Assembly: GCA_900470155.1 (NCBI GenBank)
Contig: UBZT01000008.1
Location: forward strand, 246,114-310,113
DNA length: 64,000 bases
DNA from: Hyphomicrobiales bacterium
GTDB lineage: Bacteria > Pseudomonadota > Alphaproteobacteria > Rhizobiales > Rhizobiaceae
Reading direction: 5' to 3'
Below the pieces are notes generated by a model. It was given only the letters and a program-made list of their open reading frames with translations. It made no database searches and was not told where the DNA came from. The position numbers and the translations under genes were made by a program. Of this stretch, positions 1 through 7,662 are shown piece by piece; positions within the stretch are counted from its first letter, which is position 1, and every line of letters begins with the position of its first letter.

Positions 1-369
1 GCCCGTTATTTCCACTCGGTGCGTCTGCTGCAGCGGGTCAAGGAACTCGACCCGACGATGTTCACCAAGTCGGGAATCATGGTCGGCCTTGGCGAAGAGC
101 GCAACGAAGTGCTGCAACTGATGGACGACCTGCGCACTGCCGATGTCGATTTCCTCACCATCGGCCAGTACCTGCAGCCGACCCGTAAGCACCACGCGGT
201 GATGAGTTTCGTCACGCCGGACGAATTCAAGTCCTATGAGACGGTGGCCTATGCCAAGGGCTTCCTGATGGTTTCGTCGAGCCCACTGACCCGCTCGTCG
301 CATCATGCCGGCGACGACTTCGCCCGGCTCAAGGCAAATCGCGAAAAGGCACAGGCGGCGCGGGGCTGA
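1..369 (+). CDS. lipA: Lipoyl synthase, C-terminal part (5' end outside the window)
   Basis: The open frame runs from the first base of the window to the stop, giving about 122 C-terminal residues. LipA is a radical-SAM enzyme that inserts two sulfur atoms into octanoyl groups on lipoyl domains. Visible hallmarks of its C-terminal half are [10 protein letters not shown], the segment [15 protein letters not shown] and the terminal [13 protein letters not shown], which holds the conserved serine that ligates the auxiliary iron-sulfur cluster in this family. The N-terminal CxxxCxxC motif lies upstream and cannot be checked. The stop codon abuts the end of the broken parE gene on the other strand (370), so the two genes converge with no spacer. 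In related rhizobia lipA is normally followed closely by the coq10-like gene that here begins at 1573. Confidence 0.95.
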   Translation, partial: ARYFHSVRLLQRVKELDPTMFTKSGIMVGLGEERNEVLQLMDDLRTADVDFLTIGQYLQPTRKHHAVMSFVTPDEFKSYETVAYAKGFLMVSSSPLTRSSHHAGDDFARLKANREKAQAARG

Positions 370-662
370 TCAATCCCGTCTTGCCTGCCAATCTTCGTTG
401 CCATGGCATATGCGGATCACGAGAATGTCTTGATCCGCCAAGTCATGATAGATGACCAAGTGTGCCCAAAAGGATGAACCCGCACTGGCGGCATGATTTC
501 CAACCGTTGCCTGGCGAGTTTTGGGTTGCTCGCCAGCAGATCCAGTGTCCGTTCCAGATTGATATGGTAGGCTTCGGCCTGTCGTTGTCCGAAACGCGTT
601 TCACCCGACCGATAGATCCGCCGGATATCCTCGGCCGCTATGCGGGTGAGGCGATAGCTCAA
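370..662 (-). pseudogene. parE: ParE/RelE-family toxin gene with a single-base frameshift
   Basis: Read from 662, the product starts like a ParE toxin (MSYRLTRIAAEDIRRIYRSG). It then shifts at the bases corresponding to 465-467 and stops early at 417 after 81 residues. Dropping into the next frame just after HPFG continues the typical ParE C-terminus: AHLVIYHDLADQDILVIR, then ICHGNEDWQARRD, stop at 370. The total is 293 bp, one base short of 98 codons, so a single missing base (a G in the TTTGGG run of the coding strand) explains it. ParE toxins poison DNA gyrase, and the lost C-terminal strand carries residues of the toxin fold, so the present gene is probably inactive. A sequencing error in the short homopolymer is the alternative. 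Its start overlaps the antitoxin stop by four bases (ATGA). Confidence 0.82.
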
Positions 663-904
663 GCGCTGCGGAGCCTTTCGTTCTTTAGCGACGAAAGGAT
701 GTCGGACATGCTCTCGTCAGTGATGCCGCTCGCCAATCCGTCATCGACAAGGCTTTGAAACTCCAAATCCGCGGCGGCTCGCTTCTGATCCTTGCGGATC
801 AGGTCGCGAACGTAATCCTCCGCGTCCGTGTAGAGCCCGTTTGCGGCCTGAGCCTCCACCCAGTCATTTAATGCAGCGGGCAGTGCGATTGTGAGTTTCG
901 CCAT
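659..904 (-). CDS. parD: ParD-like ribbon-helix-helix antitoxin
   Basis: This 81-residue protein begins MAKLTIALPAALNDWVEAQ, a ribbon-helix-helix DNA-binding N-terminus. It continues with the YTDAEDYVRDLIRKDQ helix typical of ParD/CC2985-type antitoxins and an acidic, probably flexible, toxin-binding tail. It lies first in a two-gene unit and overlaps the parE toxin start at ATGA, the usual translational coupling of such modules. A good ribosome binding site (AAGGAGA, 911-917 on the minus strand) sits six bases before the ATG, and a -35/-10 pair lies just upstream. ParD dimers normally neutralise ParE and repress their own promoter. Here the partner toxin gene carries a frameshift, so the antitoxin may be a remnant or may act only as a repressor. 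Confidence 0.85.
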   Translation of the reverse strand: MAKLTIALPAALNDWVEAQAANGLYTDAEDYVRDLIRKDQKRAAADLEFQSLVDDGLASGITDESMSDILSSLKNERLRSA

Positions 905-923
905 GTTCAGTCTCCTTGCATCA

Positions 924-953
924 AGTATGGCACCAAGGGTCCAGCTGTGTCAA
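924..953 (-). promoter_or_regulatory. Predicted sigma-70 promoter of parDE
   Basis: On the minus strand TTGACA (953-948) is followed, after 18 bases, by CATACT (929-924). The predicted start lies about 20 bases before the parD ribosome binding site. A short CTTG-cat-CAAG inverted repeat (915-925) overlaps the -10 side and could be part of the ParD operator. Inferred from sequence match only. Confidence 0.5.
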
Positions 954-990
954 AAAAGCTCGCATGAGATTGACGTGCGGGGATTTTTTA

Positions 991-1563
991 ATGCCACACT
1001 ACATCCCCGCTGATACAGCCGCCGCGGACCTTCTGAAAGCTGCGGACCGGATCATGGTCATCGGCTGCTCAGGCGGCGGCAAGAGCACTTTGTCGCAAAA
1101 GCTCTGCGCCTATCTCGATGTACCCTATATTTCGATGGATAGGGATTACCGCTGGCTGCCCGGCTGGATCAAGCGCGCCCAGCCCGAGGCGCGTGAACTG
1201 CTTGCCGAGGCTGTCGCCAGACCTCGTTGGCTGATGGATGGTTCCGGCCCGTCCACATTCGATCTGCGGGTGCCGCGCACCCATCTCGTCCTTTGGGTCA
1301 AGCGGTCGCGTTGGGCATGCCTGTGGGGTGTCGCAAAGCGCGGGATCCGCTATATCGGCCGCACCCGCCCCGACATGGCACCGGGATGCTTCGAGCGCTT
1401 TCCCGATATCGAGTTCCTGCGCTATATCTGGACCTTCGACAGGACTTTCGCCCCGCGCATCGCTGGCGAACTGGAGCTGCACGGGCCGGACATCCCGGTT
1501 CTTGTGCTGAAATCCCGCAAAGACATGCAGCGCCTGCTTGATCTTGTCGGCGTGCCTGCTTAA
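991..1563 (+). CDS. P-loop nucleotide kinase-like protein (FlaR / DNA-topology-modulation family)
   Basis: A 190-residue ATP-binding protein with a Walker A loop, GCSGGGKST, near residue 24. This is followed by a conserved DRDYRWLPGW patch and the WLMDGSGPSTFDLR segment that resembles the lid and acceptor region of adenylate-kinase-like proteins. Proteins of this type are annotated as FlaR or topology-modulation protein, but their substrate is not established. I chose the ATG at 991, preceded by a GGGGA ribosome site, because the upstream in-frame stretch from 916 is not conserved-looking. It sits between the parDE remnant and coq10, ten bases before the coq10 start, so it may be co-transcribed with it. 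With parDE it makes up the extra DNA between lipA and coq10. Functional assignment beyond the P-loop fold is inference. Confidence 0.75.
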   Translation: MPHYIPADTAAADLLKAADRIMVIGCSGGGKSTLSQKLCAYLDVPYISMDRDYRWLPGWIKRAQPEARELLAEAVARPRWLMDGSGPSTFDLRVPRTHLVLWVKRSRWACLWGVAKRGIRYIGRTRPDMAPGCFERFPDIEFLRYIWTFDRTFAPRIAGELELHGPDIPVLVLKSRKDMQRLLDLVGVPA

Positions 1564-1572
1564 GTCGGCGCT

Positions 1573-2025
1573 ATGCCACAGTTTGAAACCCGCCGCCTTG
1601 TCACGCATTCTCCCGATCGGATGTACGATCTCGTCGCCGATGTGGAGCGCTATCCTGACTTTCTGCCGCTCTGCGAAGCGCTTGTCATTCGTTCACGCCG
1701 CGAGCGCGACGGCAAGGAACTGCTGGTCGCCGACATGACGATTGGCTACAAGGCGATCCGCGAAACGTTTACGACGCAGGTCTTGCTCAATCCGGCCGAG
1801 CATATAATCGATGTCAAATACATCGAGGGGCCGTTCAAGTATCTCGACAATCGCTGGCGCTTCGAAAACGCGGGCGAGGGCGGTTGTGCGGTCAATTTCT
1901 TCATCGATTACGAGTTCAAGAACCGCATTCTCGGCGCCCTCATGGGCTCGATGTTCGATCGCGCCTTCCGCATGTTCGCCGAAGCCTTCGAGGCGCGTGC
2001 CGACAAGATCTATGCCGCCGTTTGA
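1573..2025 (+). CDS. Coq10/RatA family START-domain protein
   Basis: The 150-residue product matches the Coq10/RatA group of small START-like domains. Signature segments are SPDRMYDLVADVERYPDFLPLC near the N-terminus, the IEGPFKYLDNRWRF strand, and the C-terminal FFIDYEFKNRILGALMG followed by an amphipathic helix. In mitochondria Coq10 is a quinone-binding chaperone needed for efficient ubiquinone function. E. coli RatA was described as affecting ribosomal subunit joining. The alphaproteobacterial gene next to lipA is usually taken as the Coq10 type, which is the call I prefer. No signal peptide or membrane segment is visible. It converges on cinA and overlaps its 3' end by 16 bp. Confidence 0.85.
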   Translation: MPQFETRRLVTHSPDRMYDLVADVERYPDFLPLCEALVIRSRRERDGKELLVADMTIGYKAIRETFTTQVLLNPAEHIIDVKYIEGPFKYLDNRWRFENAGEGGCAVNFFIDYEFKNRILGALMGSMFDRAFRMFAEAFEARADKIYAAV

Positions 2026-2516
2026 ACGGCTTTCATCAACAGTTCCAACGCTGTCTGCACGGTTGCGAGCCTGACACCGTCACGGCCGATCTCGCCATAG
2101 TGCATGTCCCGATGCAGAACCAAGCCAGATCGGCTCTTTAGCGCCAGATGAACCAGTCCGACCGGCTTGTCCGCCGTTCCGCCACCGGGGCCGGCGATGC
2201 CGGTCACGGCGACGGCGACATCGGCCTTCGACCGGTAAAGCGCGCCGTGGGCCATCTGCATGGCGGTTTCGCGCGACACCGCGCCAAAGCTCGCAAGTGT
2301 GGCCGGCGCAACGCCGATCAGATCCGTCTTCGCCCCGTTCGTATAGGTGACAAAGCCACGGTCGATGACTGCGGACGAACCGGACACATCGGTCAGTGCG
2401 CCGGCAATCAGCCCACCGGTACAGGATTCGGCCGTCGCCACCATCCAGCCGCGCGTTCGGTAGAGCGCAATGATCTGCTCGGCAAGTCTGGTGGTTTCGG
2501 CAGGAAACAGGCTCAT
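2010..2516 (-). CDS. pncC: CinA-family nicotinamide-nucleotide amidase (PncC-type)
   Basis: This 168-residue protein consists only of the CinA C-terminal domain. It has the catalytic ESCTGG motif (Ser31 region), the ALTDVSGSS turn, and the [17 protein letters not shown] segment that forms the active site in PncC. PncC hydrolyses nicotinamide mononucleotide to nicotinic acid mononucleotide and ammonia, feeding the pyridine nucleotide salvage cycle. The N-terminal MoCF-like domain of full-length CinA is absent, as is usual for PncC proteins. Its ATG overlaps the ispDF stop in an ATGA (2513-2516), so it is translated as the second gene of an ispDF-cinA operon. The 3' end overlaps the coq10-like gene on the other strand by 16 bp. 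Confidence 0.92.
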   Translation of the reverse strand: MSLFPAETTRLAEQIIALYRTRGWMVATAESCTGGLIAGALTDVSGSSAVIDRGFVTYTNGAKTDLIGVAPATLASFGAVSRETAMQMAHGALYRSKADVAVAVTGIAGPGGGTADKPVGLVHLALKSRSGLVLHRDMHYGEIGRDGVRLATVQTALELLMKAVQTAA

Positions 2517-3721
2517 GCCGACCTGCCGTGAAACACCACGGTCGCCGTTGCAATGGCGGCGATGCCTTCGCGCCGCCCGACAAAGCCGATCGTCTCGTTG
2601 GTCGTTGCCTTGACCGAGCAGCGATCGAGCGAGATCCCCAGCATAGACGACAGGTTTTCGCGCATGTCCTGCCGGCGCGGCCCGACCTTAGGCGCTTCGG
2701 CAATTAGCGAAATATCTGCATTCATGATCGTGCCGCCCGCATCGCGGACGATCCGGACGGCGTATTCGACGAATATGCGCGAGGCGGCACCCCGCCATTG
2801 CGGATCAGATGGCGGAAAATGGTCGCCGATATCGCCCGCACCGCATGTCGCGAGCAAGGCGTCCGTCAAGGCGTGTAGCGCGACATCGGCGTCGGAATGC
2901 CCCTTCAGGCGTTGATCATGCGGCAGGAAGATGCCGCACAAGGTCACGCCATCGCCGGGTTCCAGCTGGTGCACATCGTAGCCATTGCCGGTGCGCACGT
3001 CGGGAAGGGGGGCTGCCGTCAGTTTCTGGTCGGCCATGGCGATGTCCTTTTGCACGGTGAGTTTGACATTGTCGGCGGAGCCTTCGACCAACGTCACCTT
3101 AAGGCCGGCCCATTCGGCAATCGAGGCATCGTCGGTAAAATCAACATGATCCGCTTCTGCTGCGCGGTTGTGCGCATCCAGAATGTCGGAAAACTGGAAT
3201 GCCTGCGGAGTCTGGGCCGCATAGAGGCCGTTGCGCGAAATGGTATCCGTCACCAGGCCGTCCACGGCCCGCTTCACGGTGTCGGCAATCGGCAGCGCCG
3301 GCAGCAGTGCCGGGGAATCATGGCTCAGACCGGCGTCGATTCGATCGAGCAGCATTCGATCGAGAAAGGGGCGTACGCCGTCATGGATGAGCACATGGCT
3401 GATGCCGTGCGGCTCCAGCGCCTTCAAGCCCTTCCGCACCGAAATCTGTCGTGTGGCGCCGCCCGATACGCAGAACACCGGAGCGTCGGCTGGGAGCTGG
3501 GCGCGCACAGCGTCAAAAAGGGATTGATCATCGGGATGGATGACCACGACGATCGGGCCAGTTCTGGGCCAATCCAACAGGTGGCGAAGGGTATGCCAGA
3601 GCACCGGCCGGCCGCCAATCCTGCGGTATTGCTTGGGCCCTTCGACCGAAGCGCCGGCGCGTTCGCCTCTGCCGGCAGCCACCACGACGATACCGATTGT
3701 GCGCGTCAACTCTTGCTCCAT
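2513..3721 (-). CDS. ispDF: Bifunctional IspD/IspF isoprenoid synthesis enzyme
   Basis: About 402 residues with two fused enzymes of the methylerythritol phosphate pathway. The N-terminal half is IspD (CDP-methylerythritol synthase): [12 protein letters not shown] near the start, [13 protein letters not shown], and [10 protein letters not shown]. The C-terminal half is IspF (MECDP cyclase): [30 protein letters not shown] with metal-binding Asp and His, and [13 protein letters not shown] at the end. Such a fusion is common in alphaproteobacteria. I start at the ATG at 3721 (product [10 protein letters not shown]). An in-frame ATG at 3745 would add eight residues. It is the first gene of an operon with the CinA-type amidase and is divergent from dus. 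Confidence 0.94.
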   Translation of the reverse strand: MEQELTRTIGIVVVAAGRGERAGASVEGPKQYRRIGGRPVLWHTLRHLLDWPRTGPIVVVIHPDDQSLFDAVRAQLPADAPVFCVSGGATRQISVRKGLKALEPHGISHVLIHDGVRPFLDRMLLDRIDAGLSHDSPALLPALPIADTVKRAVDGLVTDTISRNGLYAAQTPQAFQFSDILDAHNRAAEADHVDFTDDASIAEWAGLKVTLVEGSADNVKLTVQKDIAMADQKLTAAPLPDVRTGNGYDVHQLEPGDGVTLCGIFLPHDQRLKGHSDADVALHALTDALLATCGAGDIGDHFPPSDPQWRGAASRIFVEYAVRIVRDAGGTIMNADISLIAEAPKVGPRRQDMRENLSSMLGISLDRCSVKATTNETIGFVGRREGIAAIATATVVFHGRSA

Positions 3722-3894
3722 CGCCTCGCCTGGTCCATGACACATTTTCTTCGCACCCGTGCTCTATCGGCTCGTTATCGTCTTTTCCAGCATTTGCCCG
3801 AAATTTTGTCGATGAGTCCGCAATGCCTCTTGGCAAGCGACGGAACACTGGCTAAAAATAGTGCAAAACTCATGGATGCCCGAAAGATAATCAG

Positions 3895-4896
3895 TTGATT
3901 TCAGTTGCGTTAGATACGCCTTTCAGCATCGGCCCGGTGTCCATACGCAATCGTGTGGCGCTCGCGCCCATGTCTGGCGTTACCGATCTTCCGTTCCGCC
4001 AACTCGCCTTCGGTTTCGGCGCAGGCCTTGTGGTGACGGAGATGGTCGCGAGCCGCGAGTTGGTTTTCAATGCCGCAGAAAGCTGGAGCCGGTTGAAGGG
4101 CGCAGGCCTGACGCCGCACATGGTGCAGCTGGCCGGACGCGAGGCGTATTGGCTGGCCGAAGCGGCGAAGATTGCCGAGGCCAATGGTGCCGATATCGTC
4201 GACATCAACATGGGTTGCCCGGCGAAAAAGGTCATTGGCGGTTATGCCGGCTCGGCCCTGATGCGCGAGCCGGATCACGCATTGTCGCTGATCGAGGCGA
4301 CGGTGAAGGCCGTAAAGATTCCCGTGACGGTCAAGATGCGCCTCGGCTGGGATGAGAATTCGATCAATGCGCCGCAGATCGCAGCGAGGGCGGAAGCGGC
4401 GGGGGTACAGCTCATCACCATTCATGGCCGCACGCGCATGCAGTTCTACGAGGGGCGCGCGGACTGGGACGCAATCGCCGCCGTTGGCGATGCGATCAAG
4501 GTGCCGTTGATTGCCAATGGCGATGTGGAAAGCCGCGAGGATGCGGCCGAGATCCTGCGCCGGTCCGGTGCGGATGCCGTGATGGTTGGACGTGCCTGCC
4601 AAGGGCGGCCCTGGCATGCCGGCTGGCTTGCCGGAGCGGCCGCGCCCACAGTCTCGGAAATCCCGGCACTTGCTGTCGAACATTACCGCATGATGCTGGC
4701 CCACTACGGTGCCGAGGTCGGCATTCGCCATGCGCGCAAGCACCTCGGGTGGTATCTCGGCCATCACGCACCGGCGCTTCCTGCGGAGGCCAAGGTCGCG
4801 ATCATGACCTCGAAAGATCCGGATTTCGTCATGAACGCCATGTCGGCCGCACTTTCTGCCGGGCTTGACCCGCAATCAAGACAGGAGGCCGCATGA
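3895..4896 (+). CDS. dusB: tRNA-dihydrouridine synthase (DusB/NifR3 family)
   Basis: A 333-residue FMN-dependent TIM-barrel enzyme that reduces specific uridines in tRNA. Diagnostic parts are [16 protein letters not shown], the catalytic cysteine segment [41 protein letters not shown], and [12 protein letters not shown] followed by [11 protein letters not shown]. In rhizobia this gene is the classic nifR3, first gene of the nifR3-ntrB-ntrC operon, and here its stop overlaps the ntrB start (ATGA at 4893). No ATG gives the full family length. The best start is a TTG at 3895, which reads [15 protein letters not shown] nine-codon frame starting at ATG 3872 ends at 3898 and overlaps this TTG, which could couple translation. 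Confidence 0.93.
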   Translation: MISVALDTPFSIGPVSIRNRVALAPMSGVTDLPFRQLAFGFGAGLVVTEMVASRELVFNAAESWSRLKGAGLTPHMVQLAGREAYWLAEAAKIAEANGADIVDINMGCPAKKVIGGYAGSALMREPDHALSLIEATVKAVKIPVTVKMRLGWDENSINAPQIAARAEAAGVQLITIHGRTRMQFYEGRADWDAIAAVGDAIKVPLIANGDVESREDAAEILRRSGADAVMVGRACQGRPWHAGWLAGAAAPTVSEIPALAVEHYRMMLAHYGAEVGIRHARKHLGWYLGHHAPALPAEAKVAIMTSKDPDFVMNAMSAALSAGLDPQSRQEAA

Positions 4897-6026
4897 CGGC
4901 GAACACAACAGGCAACGGCTTGGCGATGGCAGTCTTGAACGCCATCCAGAATCCCGTGGTCATGGTCGATGCCAATGGCCATATCGCCTTTGCCAACTGG
5001 GAGGCCGAGGCGTTTTTCGGCGCGAGCGCGAGCCATCTGGCGCGCTACCGCCTCTCGACCTTCATTCCGTTCGGAAGCCCGCTTTTATCCCTGATCGAAC
5101 AGGTGCGCGAGCGCCTGGCGCCGGTCAACGAGTACCGTGTTGACCTCAGTTCGCCGCGCCTTGGTCAGGAGAAGCTTGTCGACATCTATGTCGCGCCGGT
5201 CGTCAGCCAGCCGGGCAATGTCGTCATCGTCTTCCAGGAACGCTCGATGGCAGACAAGATCGACCGTCAGCTCACCCACCGCGCAGCGGCCCGATCGGTA
5301 ACCGGCCTAGCCTCGATGCTGGCGCATGAGATCAAGAACCCTCTGTCCGGTATTCGCGGCGCTGCTCAGCTTCTGGAAACGGCAGTTACGGACGAAGACC
5401 GTGCGTTGACCCGGCTGATCTGCGATGAAACCGATCGTATCGTCTCGCTTGTCGACCGCATGGAAGTGTTTTCCGACGAACGTCCTGTCGATCGCCAGTC
5501 GATCAATATTCACTCCGTTCTTGATCAGGTGAAGGCTGTCGCCAAGGCAGGCTTTGCCCGCAACATCCGCATCACCGAGAGTTATGACCCGTCATTGCCA
5601 TCGGTTTTCGCCAACCGCGATCAACTGGTGCAAGTGTTTCTCAATCTGGTGAAGAACGCGTCCGAGGCGATCGGCGATCGCTCCGACGGCGAGATCCAGT
5701 TGACCACGGCCTATCGTCCTGGAATTCGGTTGTCGGTCGCCGGTTCGCGGGAAAAGATCTCGCTGCCGCTTGAATTCTGCGTGCATGACAACGGACCGGG
5801 TGTGCCTTCCGATCTGCTGCCACATCTCTTCGACCCTTTCATCACCACCAAGACCAACGGTTCGGGCCTCGGTCTCGCTTTGGTTGCCAAGATCATCGGT
5901 GCCCATGGCGGGATTGTCGAATGCGACAGTCAGGCCAACCGAACGACATTCCGGGTGCTCATGCCGATGTCCAAAGAGATCGCGCTTGATGATGCGCCTC
6001 TCGCGAAATCCACAGGAACAAATTGA
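4893..6026 (+). CDS. ntrB: Nitrogen regulation sensor histidine kinase NtrB
   Basis: A 377-residue cytosolic two-component kinase. The N-terminal PAS domain (residues about 10-120) starts with the [20 protein letters not shown] motif. The H-box [13 protein letters not shown] carries the phosphorylated His near residue 145. The ATPase part shows the N-box [10 protein letters not shown], the G1 box [26 protein letters not shown] and a second glycine motif. NtrB phosphorylates NtrC under nitrogen limitation and acts as its phosphatase when PII (encoded here at 55464) binds. No membrane segment is present, which separates it from NtrY. Both ends overlap neighbours (ATGA with dus; TGATG with ntrC), so the three genes form one transcription unit. 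Confidence 0.96.
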   Translation: MTANTTGNGLAMAVLNAIQNPVVMVDANGHIAFANWEAEAFFGASASHLARYRLSTFIPFGSPLLSLIEQVRERLAPVNEYRVDLSSPRLGQEKLVDIYVAPVVSQPGNVVIVFQERSMADKIDRQLTHRAAARSVTGLASMLAHEIKNPLSGIRGAAQLLETAVTDEDRALTRLICDETDRIVSLVDRMEVFSDERPVDRQSINIHSVLDQVKAVAKAGFARNIRITESYDPSLPSVFANRDQLVQVFLNLVKNASEAIGDRSDGEIQLTTAYRPGIRLSVAGSREKISLPLEFCVHDNGPGVPSDLLPHLFDPFITTKTNGSGLGLALVAKIIGAHGGIVECDSQANRTTFRVLMPMSKEIALDDAPLAKSTGTN

Positions 6027-7477
6027 TGACAGCCACGATCCTTGTTGCTGACGACGATGCAGCGATCCGCACAGTCTTGAACCAGGCCCTGACGCGGGCC
6101 GGTTACGATGTGCGTATCACCTCCAACGCCGCCACGCTTTGGCGCTGGATTTCCGCCGGTGAGGGTGATCTGGTCGTGACCGACGTCATCATGCCGGACG
6201 AAAATGCCTTCGACCTTCTGCCCCGCATCAAGAAGGCGCGGCCGGATCTGCCGGTTCTCGTCATGAGCGCGCAAAACACCTTCATGACCGCCATCAAGGC
6301 ATCCGAAAAGGGCGCCTATGATTACCTGCCAAAGCCTTTCGACCTGACGGAGTTGATCGCCATCATCGGCCGGGCTCTCGCCGAGCCGAAGAAGAAGCCG
6401 GCGCGTCTCGACGACGATATGCAGGACGGCATGCCGCTGGTCGGTCGCTCGGCCGCGATGCAGGAAATTTACCGCGTGCTTGCCCGACTGATGCAGACAG
6501 ACCTGACGCTGATGATCACAGGTGAGTCGGGCACCGGCAAGGAACTGGTCGCCAAGGCGCTGCACGACTATGGCAAGCGCCGCAACGGTCCTTTCGTCGC
6601 CATCAACATGGCCGCAATTCCGCGCGATCTGATTGAATCGGAACTGTTCGGTCACGAGAAGGGCGCCTTTACCGGCGCGCAGAACCGCTCGACCGGCCGT
6701 TTTGAACAGGCAGAAGGCGGAACACTGTTCCTCGACGAAATCGGCGACATGCCGATGGATGCGCAGACCCGGCTGCTCCGCGTCCTGCAGCAAGGCGAAT
6801 ACACGACGGTTGGTGGCCGGACTCCAATTCGCACCGATGTCCGTATCGTCGCTGCCACCAACAAGGACCTGAAACACTCGATCAACCAGGGCCTTTTCCG
6901 CGAAGACCTCTATTACCGCCTGAACGTGGTGCCGCTGCGCCTGCCGCCGCTGCGCGACCGTGCCGAGGATATTCCCGATCTGGTCCGCCACTTCATCCAG
7001 CAGGGCGAAAAGGAAGGCCTCGATTCCAAGCGTTTCGAACATGAAGCGCTGGAAGTGATGAAGGCCTATGCCTGGCCGGGCAACGTGCGCGAACTCGAGA
7101 ATGTCGTGCGCCGCCTGATGGCACTTTACCCACAGGACGTCATCGCGCGCGAAGTTGTGGAACAGGAACTGCGGGCCGATATTGCAGACAGTCCGATCAC
7201 CAAGGCCGGCATGCCGACCGGTTCGATGACCATTTCCCAGGCCGTCGAAGAGAACATGCGCACGTATTTTGCCGGCTTCGGCGATGCGCTTCCACCGTCC
7301 GGTCTTTACGATCGCGTTCTGACGGAAATGGAGTATCCGCTGATCCTTGCCGCCCTGACCGCCACCCGTGGCAATCAGATCAAGGCGGCTGATCTTCTCG
7401 GCTTGAACCGCAATACGCTGCGTAAAAAGATCCGTGAACTGGGTGTCTCGGTGTACAGAAGCTCGCGTTCGGCTTGA
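6026..7477 (+). CDS. ntrC: Nitrogen assimilation response regulator NtrC
   Basis: A 483-residue sigma-54 activator. The receiver domain starts [11 protein letters not shown], with phosphoacceptor Asp53 in VTDVIMPDE and the conserved Lys in YLPKPFDL. The AAA+ domain has Walker A GESGTGKE (about residue 166), an intact GAFTGA loop (about residue 213) that contacts sigma-54, and Walker [10 protein letters not shown]. The C-terminal Fis-type helix-turn-helix reads [19 protein letters not shown]. When phosphorylated by NtrB it activates nitrogen-limitation genes, and the -24/-12 promoter of glnB in this window is an expected target. I place the start at ATG 6026, overlapping the ntrB stop, rather than at the TTG three bases upstream. 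Confidence 0.97.
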   Translation: MTATILVADDDAAIRTVLNQALTRAGYDVRITSNAATLWRWISAGEGDLVVTDVIMPDENAFDLLPRIKKARPDLPVLVMSAQNTFMTAIKASEKGAYDYLPKPFDLTELIAIIGRALAEPKKKPARLDDDMQDGMPLVGRSAAMQEIYRVLARLMQTDLTLMITGESGTGKELVAKALHDYGKRRNGPFVAINMAAIPRDLIESELFGHEKGAFTGAQNRSTGRFEQAEGGTLFLDEIGDMPMDAQTRLLRVLQQGEYTTVGGRTPIRTDVRIVAATNKDLKHSINQGLFREDLYYRLNVVPLRLPPLRDRAEDIPDLVRHFIQQGEKEGLDSKRFEHEALEVMKAYAWPGNVRELENVVRRLMALYPQDVIAREVVEQELRADIADSPITKAGMPTGSMTISQAVEENMRTYFAGFGDALPPSGLYDRVLTEMEYPLILAALTATRGNQIKAADLLGLNRNTLRKKIRELGVSVYRSSRSA

Positions 7478-7662
7478 CAAGCCGAAAGCCCCCGTTGCAA
7501 TTTCGCCACATTGCGTTGCTCAAAAGCCACGTTGCCGTTGCTCCTTGCAATCCGATCCGGATTCCTGGCCCGGCACCACGCCTTTGCAAATGACAATTCA
7601 GCGATCTGGAGCTTTGCCCGGGTCGTCGCGAGAACGGCCCTGAACGGGCCTGGGGGAAACAG

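Noticed and set aside
7478..7662. Sigma-54 promoter for ntrYX
   Set aside because: TGG and GC elements occur (for example near 7566) but not at the required ten-base spacing; only a lone TTGACA -35-like hexamer was seen.
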